From Azolla pinnata (lineage: Eukaryota; Streptophyta; Polypodiopsida; Salviniales; Salviniaceae): 24,825 bases of DNA. Below are positions 11,440 through 20,619 of the stretch, piece after piece. Location: positions 4,982-29,806 of the forward strand of contig JBBBWG010004413.1 in assembly GCA_037176905.1 (NCBI GenBank), read 5' to 3'. The number at the start of each line of letters is the position of its first letter. The stretch's first letter is position 1. A model generated the notes under the pieces. The model was not told the origin of the DNA and ran no database searches. It was given only the letters and a program-made list of their open reading frames with translations. A program made the position numbers and the translations under genes.

Positions 11440-11850
11440 TCTCTTACATTGTACATCATGATGTATATATGGGTATAGCTGTAAATATGGTGTGAACTTG
11501 TAACGGTTTTGTGCATACATTTGTACACATACATACATGCCTAGATAAATGTCCATACATACACATGTACATATGATGTGTGCACGATGTATTTTAACTG
11601 AAGAGTTCAATGAACATATTCACAGATAGGCATACATTCATACACATACATACATGCCTAGATATATATCCTTACATATGTATGTACATACAATATTTAT
11701 GTGCACTTGTATCACAAATCAGATGTAATTTGTAAGTGAAGACTTTGATGAACACATTCACAGGTATACATACATTCATATATGTGCATGCATGCACTTA
11801 CATTGTACTTCTTAAGGTTTGTATATATGGGTATAGTTGTTAAAATGCAA
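11440..11850. repeat. Diverged long tandem duplication in CATA-rich 3' flank of DUF707
   Basis: ACACATACATACATGCCTAG occurs at 11525-11544 and 11642-11661 (117 bp apart). TGAACATATTCACAG at 11611 is matched by TGAACACATTCACAG at 11749 (138 bp apart). CTTACATTGTAC followed by TATATATGGGTATAG occurs near 11443-11480 and again near 11799-11837. Together these show repeat units of roughly 120-140 bp bounded by a longer direct repeat about 360 bp apart. No coding frame is supported. Confidence 0.7.
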
Positions 11851-13040
11851 TGTTTTCATACTGCCCATTGTCATGTATTTGAATGTACATGTTATAGGTT
11901 GATGATAGCGACTGGATAGTTCTTGACATATTTATATATAATGCAAGAGCGGTGTTATACGTGAAGACCGATGACATTCTAGTTGTGTTCGCCAAAAAGT
12001 GAGGAATTTTTTCTGCGGGAATCAAAATGGCGAAAATTTGCCCTGCTATAAAATTTTGGGGATACTGAAAATGTCTCCATATATATGTATATATATACTC
12101 TCTCTTCTTCCATGAAAGAGTGAATCATATATATCTATTTATGGGCTCAATCTTTGAATCCTTGCATCTACCGCTTTGTAAGCATCTCTATTCTTCCTTT
12201 GTGAAGCTGTAGTATGGGTTTACTTAAAACTGCATCGTGTATAAATCAAAATGATGTAACAGGGAGGATTCCAAAAGTTTTGCCTCTGCAGAAGGATATT
12301 ATATTGATTTATGGAATAATACAAAGTGCCTATCTCCCTCATTGGGTGAAGTCGTGCATACATTTCAAACTGAAAGAGTGAAGGAAATCAACACCAGTCT
12401 CTTGTGTAAGATTGTCTTCATTTCAGAGATTCATTTTTGGCTCACTAGATCAATCTCAACAACCAAAGATTGGCGGCAAAATGATGCTTGTGTATTTTTA
12501 CGAGTTCTCATATTATAATTGGAATCTGGAACCTTAGTCAGATTTAACGTCGAAAAACTATGAAACCCTGAAACATCTTGTCTTCCACAAATATTTTTTC
12601 TTCTATCGTGTGTCCAAATAACTTGTATAGAAGTCAATTAAAAACAGTTACTTGTGGTAACTGTATTGTGCATGGTTAAATCAATCAAATCAAATTATCC
12701 TTAAATCGGTCCATAAAGTTATCATATAATTCTCGATTTGAATGCACTCTTACAATGATAAATCAAAGTCGAGGAAGTTAGACTTAAGATCATGGTATTT
12801 TTTAGATCTACTCACATGTTTATTTCCATATATCGATTGGCACGTCTAGATCTGGTTGTTTTTTTACATTTACTTGTAGTCCCTCAAATCTAGAGATTTC
12901 TATAATATAAATTATAGGCGCCCAAGAGATCATGCGTAACAAGTTATATTACCTTGGAGGTCATAACAGACCTACTATCGATTGAACTAAGGAAACTTTA
13001 TATGCATATATATAAACATCTCGCATGTTTGAAACATTTG
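11851..13040. other. AT-rich intergenic sequence; possible 3'UTR exons of DUF707
   Basis: No recognised gene. Two segments are bounded by splice-like signals: an acceptor before 11899 (gttatag) and another before 12263 (taacag). An ATG-less open frame of 87 codons runs 12255-12518 on + and is not recognised. Because the DUF707 stop is followed immediately by a strong donor-like site (cctaag|gtaaaa), these segments could be spliced 3'UTR exons. This is weakly supported. Confidence 0.3.
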
Positions 13041-13480
13041 GATGAGGTTGAATGGGAAGTATCTATCTTGACAAGTCATATCCTTGTTCCAGCACTGCAA
13101 CTTGTGTAACTCCTCGTAGCAGGTGGCCCAACGACACAAGCCAAGTGTATCAGAACTTGATTGTCTGGACCATGGCCAGCAAGCAAGAGCGATTCGGGCA
13201 CTCCCAATGTCCAGCTCGAAGTCGAGTGCGGTGCCTGACGGTCGATTCCAATAGTGAATCGACAGGTAATGCGCAGGAGGCGACGAGACGCTAGCACAAT
13301 GTTTCTGCATCAGACAATTGTCGGATGTTGTTTTCTATCGTATCGATCAGGCTGCGGTGGTCTTAAGATGGCCGGCAACTCGGTTGGCCAGTGATGGGAC
13401 AAGGTTCTCCGGCCAGCGATCAACACCTGACCTCCAAATCTAGCAAACCATAGTCTTTTCTCAGCTTTAGGGTTAGGGTA
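13041..13480. other. GC-richer intergenic block, unidentified
   Basis: This block has clearly higher GC than its AT-rich surroundings (for example 13130-13290 and 13340-13430). Overlapping open frames of 73-107 codons occur on both strands; none shows a family I recognise and none has matching splice signals. It may be a decayed gene or transposon fragment. A telomere-like TTTAGGGTTAGGG motif sits at about 13466-13478. Confidence 0.35.
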
Positions 13481-13506
13481 ATAGCTTGTTCCGGCCTCAA
13501 GTCCTC

Positions 13507-13690
13507 TATCTATCTATCTGATCTATCTGTGTGTGTGTGTGTTTAAGTAAAGAAGCTCTATTATTGTCGATAAAACCTGGTAATGGGGTCCTCCAGACCT
13601 TGAACCATTGTTGTCAAAACTAGTTATCGAGACAGACAGATAGACAGACAGACAGACAAACAGATAGACAAACAGACAGATCGACAAACA
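13507..13690. repeat. CTAT/GT and GACA/GATA microsatellites
   Basis: A CTAT run (about 13507-13520) is followed by a GT run (about 13529-13542). About 90 bp later a GACAGACA/GATAGACA/AACAGACA tract spans about 13629-13690. Frames open across it (for example a Cys-Leu-Ser-Val repeat on the minus strand) are simple-repeat artefacts. Confidence 0.9.
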
Positions 13691-15000
13691 GAACCCACAG
13701 AAGTGGCTAATTTTCCTTGAGCTACAGTTTCTTCTTCCAACAAAGCCTATGGACCACATCAATATGCGTCGATCGTTTGTGTGCTTGTGAACAGACACGG
13801 CAACGACAAACGCTCCTTTTTTTGTTTGTTTGTAAAGCTATGGACTTTAGAGAAAAGGCGGCCCGACAAGAACGATATTTCTGAACAATCGCTGATATGG
13901 CTCGATTGTTGGTTACAATCTTTAAGGGTTTGGGGTTTAGGGTTTAATGTATTGGTCACATACAGTATAGCCTTTAAAAACGCATTTATGTGTTATATAT
14001 ATGTATATATTGTTAAATATATAAATATGGCTGGAGATAAACAACATTGTAAGAATTCAAATAAAAGAACTTGCTTTTTCTTGTCGTTAGTTATAACAAT
14101 GCCGATGCGATAACGTTGTTCTGATCTTTTTTACAATTAACCAAGCCATTAATTTTTCACCATTTTGGCGGAACACAACGCTATATTGGTTTTCGCATTA
14201 CAATCGTTACAAAAAGTATAATGTGATCCATTATGGAAAGAAGTGCCTGCTTTCTCATAATGACCGGGAATGCCCTCAAATTGACCTTTCAATAGGAGAG
14301 TAAGATGTAAATCTTTAAAATATGTATAAGGTTGTTTTATATAATTTTATTTGTATTTTGTATTTAATTTCCCAAAATGCATCCTGTCGCTAGTTAAAAA
14401 AGTCGGTAATAGTGTATTTACACATACAAAAAAAAAAGACAACTAGTCCATTGGAGGTGGAATCAACCATCTGGGAGCTATATAACACTATCGCAGTTTA
14501 ATATCAACAAATAAATAATCAAATATAAAGCACTTGAAGGTGTATCCCTTAATAAATGGGAATTAAGGGTATTTTAGAAAAATAAAGCTAAGGGTACCCT
14601 TCAAAGTATGAAAAAAAATAAGGGTACTGTTCAAATGTGGGCACTAGGATTGCCAAAGAAAAAACACAAAGGAAACAAATAATTGGCACTAGATATTTGG
14701 CTAAGATCCTTAGGACATCCTCAAATAAATAACCGATGTTAATAGCTTGCGACAAACAAACAAACAGATGGATCAAGGGTTCACAGCTTTTAAGCGTGCA
14801 GAAACGCAACAGATCGAGGCACTCATCCAGCCCGCAATGTGATCGGCGGCTATCGGATGCCGGGTGACGATCGCTAAATCTGGAGACATCCGCTAAGAAT
14901 CCGCGGGGCAGAGGACACGACCTGATAGACTCTCGCTGATGGAGCTAGTAGCCGAGAGTGTTTGTTTTTTCCTCTCTTTCCACTACAAACAACTTGTTCT
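13691..15000. other. Intergenic sequence with no recognised gene
   Basis: Mostly AT-rich. It contains a short telomere-like GGGTTTGGGGTTTAGGGTTT at about 13925-13944. Near 14546-14637 the motif AAGGGTA recurs, with an 8-bp stem (CCCTTAAT 14546-14553 with ATTAAGGG 14562-14569). Open frames of 60-110 codons on both strands are not recognisable. Confidence 0.45.
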
Positions 15001-15004
15001 ATCC

Positions 15005-15050
15005 ATATATATATATATATATAGAACAGATAGATAGATATAGATATATA
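15005..15050. repeat. (TA)n / (GATA)n microsatellite
   Basis: A run of alternating TA (about 15005-15022) is followed by GATA repeats and more TA. It marks the boundary between AT-rich sequence and the GC-richer segment leading to the purine-rich minisatellite. Confidence 0.9.
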
Positions 15051-15271
15051 ACCCATGCGATGTCCTCCTCACTTTGCTGATTAACAACTCGGGGCACGAT
15101 TTCCCAATTGTTGCGGATACGTGCCTACAGTGGCTCCTGATCTGGCTTGAAGGTGCGACGAAAGCCAATGGCTCATTGAGATGAGAGTCCTTGAAGTTAT
15201 AGCTGAGGGATTCTGACGAGCCATCGTCGCCATTTGCAGACAGATGGATCTTATCGTCGGAGGTTCAGTCA

Positions 15272-15525
15272 ATGAGAGAGAGAGAGAGGCAGACAAACAG
15301 ACAGACAGAGAGAGATTGAATTGAGGAGAGGGGTTTCTTGCCAAGCCCATCATCATCGTTCGCTGACGAAATGGATCTGGAATGCTGGCGAAAAAGGCGC
15401 AGGATCGGAACGGAAGGAGAACGACGGCGAAGCTGCGGACGGATATAAAAGGCGCAGTGCGAGAAAAGAAAGAAAGCACGATTACGGAACAGACAGAACA
15501 GAACAGAACAGAACAGAAAGAAAGA
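15272..15525. repeat. GA, CAGA and GAACA simple repeats
   Basis: GAGA and CAGACAGA runs occupy about 15272-15316, and AGAACAGAACAGA pentamer repeats about 15488-15520. They flank a moderately GC-rich stretch in the distal promoter region of the Aux/IAA gene; the frames across them are artefacts. Confidence 0.85.
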
Positions 15526-15679
15526 GAGACGGAGGTTCCGTGGAAGAAGCAGAACGAGCATCCGACAAGAGCCCGGTCGGCCACAGGGAAGGCAATGCCT
15601 GCTTTCTTGGGGACAGCATCAGCAGGGTCCCCCCAGAAAAGCAAGAAAAGCAACAAGCGCAAAGAACCCGCCAGGATTG

Positions 15680-16285
15680 CATGAAAAGCAAGAAAAGCCA
15701 AAAGAAAACAACAGAGGAAAGCAAAAGGAAGGCAAGAAAAGCAAGAAACTGCAGGAAATGCGAGGAAGGCGAGAAACTACAAGAAAAGCCAGAAAGCAAA
15801 GAAAAGCAAGAAATGCAGAGAAAAGCAGGAAATGCAGGAAAAGCAAGAAAGGCAACAAATGCAAGAAAACCCAAAAAAGCAAAGAAAAGCAAGAAATGCA
15901 AGAAAAGCAAGAAATGTAAGGAATGCAAGAAAACCCAAAAAAGCAGAGAAAAAAAGCAAGAAATGCAGGAAAAGCAAGAAATGTAAGGAAGGCAAGAAAA
16001 CCCAAAAAAGCAGAGAAAAAAAGCAAGAAATGCAGGAAAAGCAAGAAATGCAAGGAAGGCAAGAAAAGCCAAAAAGCAGAGAAAAGCAAGAAATGTAGCA
16101 AAAGCCCCCAAAAAGCAGAGAAAAAAGCAAGAAATGCAGGAAAAGAAAGAAATGCAAGGAAGGCAAGAAAAGCCAAAAAGCAGAGAAAAGCAAGAAATGT
16201 AGCAAAAGCCAAAAAGCAGAGAAAAGCCAGAAATGAAGAGAAAAGCCAGAAATGCAGAGAAAAGCAAAATGAAAAGCAAAACAAA
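15680..16285. repeat. T-poor purine-rich minisatellite upstream of Aux/IAA
   Basis: About 600 bp built from variants of GAAAAGCAAGAAATGCAGG. Short motifs such as GCAAGAAATG and CAGAGAAAA are arranged in higher-order units: the GCAAGAAATGCAGGAAAAGC segment recurs at 15956 and 16023 (67 bp apart) and again near 16127. The near absence of T on the + strand removes stop codons from all frames on both strands. This explains the long Lys/Arg-rich + frames and Phe/Leu-rich minus frames here; they are not genes. Confidence 0.92.
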
Positions 16286-16299
16286 ACTTATCTCAGTTC

Positions 16300-16525
16300 T
16301 CTTCCTCCTCCTCCTCCTCCTCCTTCATCTTCTTCTTCTTCTTCTTCTTCTTCTTCAGTTTTCTGGTTCCTTGGTCTGTTTCTTTTCCCCAGTTTTTCAG
16401 GGTTTTCTTCTCCTCCTCATCTTCTTCATCCCCATCTCCACAAACCCATTTCCTCTCTCTCCCCTCTTCCTTTTTTCCTTGTTTTTGGGTTCCTCTCTGT
16501 TTTTTATGCCCCCAATTCTCACCGG
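16300..16525 (+). promoter_or_regulatory. Pyrimidine-rich leader of Aux/IAA
   Basis: CTC and TTC trinucleotide runs (about 16302-16356) are followed by continuous CT-rich sequence up to the ATG at 16526. CT-rich stretches like this are typical of plant core promoters and 5'UTRs; here they abruptly follow the purine-rich minisatellite, a strong strand-composition switch. The start site of transcription cannot be read directly. Confidence 0.55.
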
Positions 16526-19500
16526 ATGGAGCCGCCCTCGCACCGAGTGTTGCAACTCCTGGAAGTTCAACCGCCTCTGAGGACGGTAAATGAAGAATCA
16601 AACGACAAGGAGGAGGAAGAAGCGGAGCGCGATGATGCTGGTGATGATGATGAGGATGAAAACAGAGCTGATCTGTGCCTCTGTCTGGCTCCTCCTAAAC
16701 CCTTCTCCAATTCGGGCGGTAAGGATGTGCTCACACCGCTGCCAATCTCTATGCCCATTGGGAAGCACGGCGTGAAACGGATTCTTGGGGAACTCGTGAG
16801 CAATGTGAACAATAACGCCACTCAATCGCTGTCGTTATTACGGTCCGAGCTAGGCACCGATGGCATGAAGAATGACCACGAGTCGGATCTCCCTCCCACA
16901 AAGTATGTGTCGAAGGCCTCATCTTTTTATGGGTTTTCTCTGTTTTCTTAAGGTTTTGGTTGTGTTTTCTGACGCTGGGTCTTGGCAGTTGGAAGGAATC
17001 GAAGTCCCTTTGAAAATGAGATTAGACCTAAATGTGCTGGTCAAAGATGAGAGTATCCTGGGTACGTTTTTTTTTTGAAGGATGAGGTTAGTTTGGATGT
17101 GTTTAGTTTTTAGAGTAAGGCGATTCTTGATGCATTCACAGTTATAAATGAGGTTGATTAAGGTGTGCTACTTGAAACTGAGATTAGTTCAGGTGTGTTA
17201 GTTGAGATTGAGATCAGTTAAGGTGTGCTAGTTGAAACTGAGATTACTTCAGGTGTGTTAGTTGAGATTGAAATCAGTTCAGGTGTGCTAGTCGATATGA
17301 ATATAGGTGAGTCGGTGGAAATTAGCACCAGGGTGTGTAAGTTGAGATTAGTATACATGTGTTATTGAGATTAGCCAAAGGTGTGTTAGTCGAGATTAAT
17401 GCAGGTGTGTCAGTGGAAATTACTCTAGGTTGGTTAGGTGAGATTAGTCTGGGAGTGTCTGTGGAGATTAGTTTAGGTGTGTTAGTCGAGATCGGTGCAG
17501 GTGTGTTAGTTGAGATTAGTGAAGGTGTGTTAGTTACGATTCTGATTAATCTAGGTGTGCCAGTTAAGATTGGGATCAATCTAAGTGTGTTGGTTAAGAT
17601 TCGGATTAATCTAGTTGTGTGAGTTAAGACTCAGATCAATCTAGGTGTGTTAATGACATTACTATCAGTGTGCTAGCTGAGATTGACATTCTTCTAGGTG
17701 TGGTTCTCTTTTGCTCCCCCGTACGATTTGAAGCCTTATCAAGCTATGCATTTATGGCATTTTCATGTTTTCTAGCTCTGTCATGCTTGAATATGTTCAA
17801 ATATCACTTGAACCCTCCGAGAAGGGTATTGGTTATAGACCTGTTTGAGAATGCTACAAACGGTTAAAACTTCAAGAGCTTCCAACCATAATATGTTTTA
17901 GTTCGATATGCTCTAAACTGAGTACCCCCTACTTGCTAACTAACACCATGAGCATCTGCAGGTGTATGCAAAGAAAGCATGTATCTGGTAGTGAAATTTG
18001 GTAAGTTAACACTATGGGCTTCTTTAGACAAATGCAAAGAATAAGCATCTTGTTAGTGAGAAGTTTGTTATAAACAGCACTGTGAGCCTCTATAAGCAAA
18101 GACAAAGAACGTCTAGCTATGGCAATTGTGGGTTGAAACTGGATTTGGTTATAACTTAGCTTGTAGATGACCACTTTGGTCGAGCCTAGCACTGTTGAAT
18201 AGGGAGCCCGAGACGTAAACTGGCGTGGTATGTTTAGCCCATTTTGATAACCTTACTAGTGCATCGGAAGCTTTGTTCTCACTATATTATCGCTGATAAC
18301 ATTTTCACCAGGGATAGGGTGGTGGGATGGCCCCCAATCCGATCTTACCGGAGGAACACGATCGCTACAACAGCTAGCCATCGAGGAGTTGGCCGTGGTT
18401 ATGGGGATGTGAAGCCCACTATCTACGTGAAGGTCAACATGGATGGCATACCTATAGGCCGGAAGGTGGATCTAAAAGCATACCATTCGTACGAGAGCCT
18501 TTCGATTGCCCTCGAGGAGATGTTTCACAGCCCAAATTGTGGTATGCATTGCTACTTAAAGCCCTCTTGTGTGTGTATCTATGTGAAATATGCCTTGGCT
18601 TGTAATGCCCAATAGGAAGCTGCTGTCAGGACCCACCATAAAGCTCTTCACGAGTAAGTGAATGATGAATATGGGATCTAATTAGCTATATCTTGTCAGC
18701 TACTTCAAATTAGTGGAAGCATGAATACGGGACCTAATTAGCTATATCTCATCAGCTACATCAAATGAGTGAAAATCAGCGATCTCATTGGCTACTTCAA
18801 ATACGATATGCTTGAAAATCATCAACAGTCGGTGGAAGTTTGGATATGGGAGATAATTAGCTATATATGTCATCAGCTACTTCAAATGGGTGAAAGCATA
18901 GCTATGGGAGCTCATTATCTATCTCATCAGCTACTTCAAATGCGATACTTCTGAAAATTATCACCAGTGGGGGGAAGCACAAGAATGGGAATGCAAGCCA
19001 GCTCATTTTGTCCACCACTTCAGATTCAGCAACTAACAAAGCATATTCCAAAACCTACAGCTAGATATGCAAAGACAGATGCTACAGTATATATTTGGCA
19101 AGCAGTCTGTATTGAAATTGGTTACATTTGATCTTCTCGTCTAGAAATGTTTGGGTAGTTTCTTCTGGAGCTGATTTGCAATTGCCCTCGACAAAGCTCT
19201 CCATGTATCCCCCAAAAAGCTCATGCATTTCAACTTGATTTTCATCTGTCTTCTGTTTAGGATATAGTTCTCAGTTTCTGAGCAATGCGGAGTTCGTGCT
19301 GACCTATGAAGATCAAGATGGTGATTGGATGCTTGTGGGCGATGTGCCATGGGGGTAAGAATTTGCAAGCTATATCGGTCTCAGAAAGCCCATTTCATTG
19401 TTATGTATCCATGGACACACACGCATGCATGATGGATAGGCATGCATACAGATGTACATACATATAAATCTACTTACAGACAGACATACATTCATACACA

Positions 19501-19580
19501 CGTACTTGTGACATGCACATTCATACATACATACAAACAAGCATACATGCACATTCATACTTGCAGACATACATGTTCAT

Positions 19581-19616
<36 letters not shown>

Positions 19617-19830
19617 GTGTGTGTGATGCATGCAAGCATATAAACATACTGTATTTTGTATGGGTTAGAAGAATCATCACACCTCAGAACATCTGATGCA
19701 AAATGTGTACAAATTACTTGGCTGTTTCTTTTCTTTTTTGTTTTGCAGAATGTTTGTCGATACAGTGGAAAGGCTCCGTATCGTGCGGCCATCTGAAGCC
19801 ACTGGGGCGTCTCGAGCAACCCTGAAATGA
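16526..19830 (+). CDS. IAA: Aux/IAA auxin-responsive transcriptional repressor
   Basis: Four coding exons, GT-AG, phases exact: 16526-16902, 18312-18541, 19261-19354 and 19749-19830 (TGA 19828-19830); 260 residues. Domain I is the EAR-type LxLxL motif DLCLCLA (49-55), which recruits TOPLESS co-repressors. It is preceded by an acidic run (about 27-47) and lacks the usual GLPG continuation. Domain II is the auxin/TIR1-dependent degron [10 protein letters not shown] (129-138). The C-terminal PB1 domain has [17 protein letters not shown] (164-180, with the conserved Lys at 166) and the acidic face [16 protein letters not shown] (218-233), used for oligomerising with ARF factors. The protein is nuclear by family; KR and RKVDL segments fit. 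The tail [17 protein letters not shown] resembles the IAA18/26/28 side of the family. The reading frame stays open about 600 bp upstream of the ATG, but only through repeat sequence, so 16526 is the sensible start. Intron 1 is 1,409 bp and intron 2 is 719 bp; both hold tandem repeats. Confidence 0.96.
17161..17660. repeat. Quantised 24/30-bp minisatellite in Aux/IAA intron 1
   Basis: Units begin AGGTGTGTTAGTTGAGATT. Their starts fall at 17161, 17191, 17221, 17251 and 17281 (30-bp units). After an irregular ~68-bp spacer they fall at 17379, 17403, 17427, 17451, 17475 and 17499 (24-bp units), then 17523, 17553, 17583 and 17613 (30-bp units), ending near 17643. There are many substitutions but no indel inside units, and nearly every junction is AG followed by GT. 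It lies wholly inside intron 16903-18311. Confidence 0.95.
18662..18990. repeat. ~56-60 bp tandem repeat in Aux/IAA intron 2
   Basis: The core AATTAGCTATAT...TCAGCTACTTCAAAT recurs starting near 18670, 18726, 18845 and 18903. A variant near 18782 carries an extra GATATGCTTGAAAATCATCA segment that is itself repeated near 18942. This points to a two-unit composite that has been duplicated. It is in the intron 18542-19260. Confidence 0.85.
19438..19630. repeat. CATA and (CA)n/(TA)n/(TG)n microsatellite in Aux/IAA intron 3
   Basis: CATACA tetranucleotide variants (19440-19575) lead into a pure CA run (about 19580-19604), then ATATATAT and TGTGTG. The CA...TG arrangement makes a near-palindromic end that could fold. 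It is within the intron 19355-19748. Confidence 0.92.
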
Positions 19831-19860
19831 TGATGACCTTGTTTAGCTTCAAATAATAAC

Positions 19861-19885
19861 GGCTTCTGCGACCCCGGGAGAAGCC
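19861..19885 (+). other. Stem-loop in the Aux/IAA 3'UTR
   Basis: GGCTTCT (19861-19867) and AGAAGCC (19879-19885) are perfect 7-bp inverted arms around an 11-base GC-rich loop, about 30 bases after the Aux/IAA stop codon. It may be structured in the mRNA; no known regulatory element is recognised. Confidence 0.5.
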
Positions 19886-20610
19886 CCCCTTTGTACCCTA
19901 AATATATATTTGTCCCCCACTACATTTGGTGTTAAAACTCCTTTTCCTCGTGATGTGTTTTCTCTTCCGTTCCATCTGTATAGTTAAAAAAAGTGGGCAT
20001 TGAAGTGATTTGCAGCATGTTCTGATGCCCAAGCTCTTGGTATGTGTTAAAAAGCTTCTTTCCTACTCTTTTCATCTGTGTGAACACTGCTCTCTGTTTT
20101 TTCTTTTCTTTTTGCTTTTATTTAAAGAAGACAAAAGCTCACTAATAGCTGTCTCATGTACATTAGAAAAGTTTGAATTTGCTGGCCATATCTGTTCTTC
20201 AGTTGCGCGTCGTATACGTAACGCTAGTATCTTCTGATGTTTACACCATGCGCAAGTCGATGAGGGATGAAACCAACACATTATCGATGACATGCTTGTT
20301 CTAAATTTCAATGTTGTAAACATAGTTTGATCGTAATGAGATAAATCTAAATGATTGTGTAATCGGGATGAAATTCGTGGTCTTTTTTGAGAGCCGATCA
20401 TCCAAAGGTTTTTAAGAAAAACCCTGTGGAGAGGATTTTGTGATTTTGTGATTGGCTAAACGAAGTTTAACCAAGTAATGGTGACTACATCTGTTGTTCC
20501 CAACAGAGCCAAAGTCTTTTTTCAATGGAACTCGATAGCTCTATTGGTATGTTTGGATTTTGATCGTCAAGGTTTCATAGAAAACAAAGCGTAGTAAAAC
20601 AAGGAGCAAC
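19886..20610. other. 3' flank of Aux/IAA, no gene recognised
   Basis: Likely holds the rest of the Aux/IAA 3'UTR (T-rich, with a CTAAATATAT stretch near 19898). It contains only short open frames without recognisable similarity. Confidence 0.4.
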
Positions 20611-20619
20611 ATGAAATGA

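Noticed and set aside
15482..16284. Long minus-strand open frames (up to 265 codons) rich in Phe, Leu and Cys that look like a multi-pass membrane protein
   Set aside because: They come from the T-poor purine-rich minisatellite on the opposite strand, which lacks stop codons in every frame; the repeats and overlapping frames show no real protein signature.
17161..17660. CRISPR-like regular repeat spacing
   Set aside because: Units are contiguous with no unique spacers and lie in a plant intron; it is a minisatellite.
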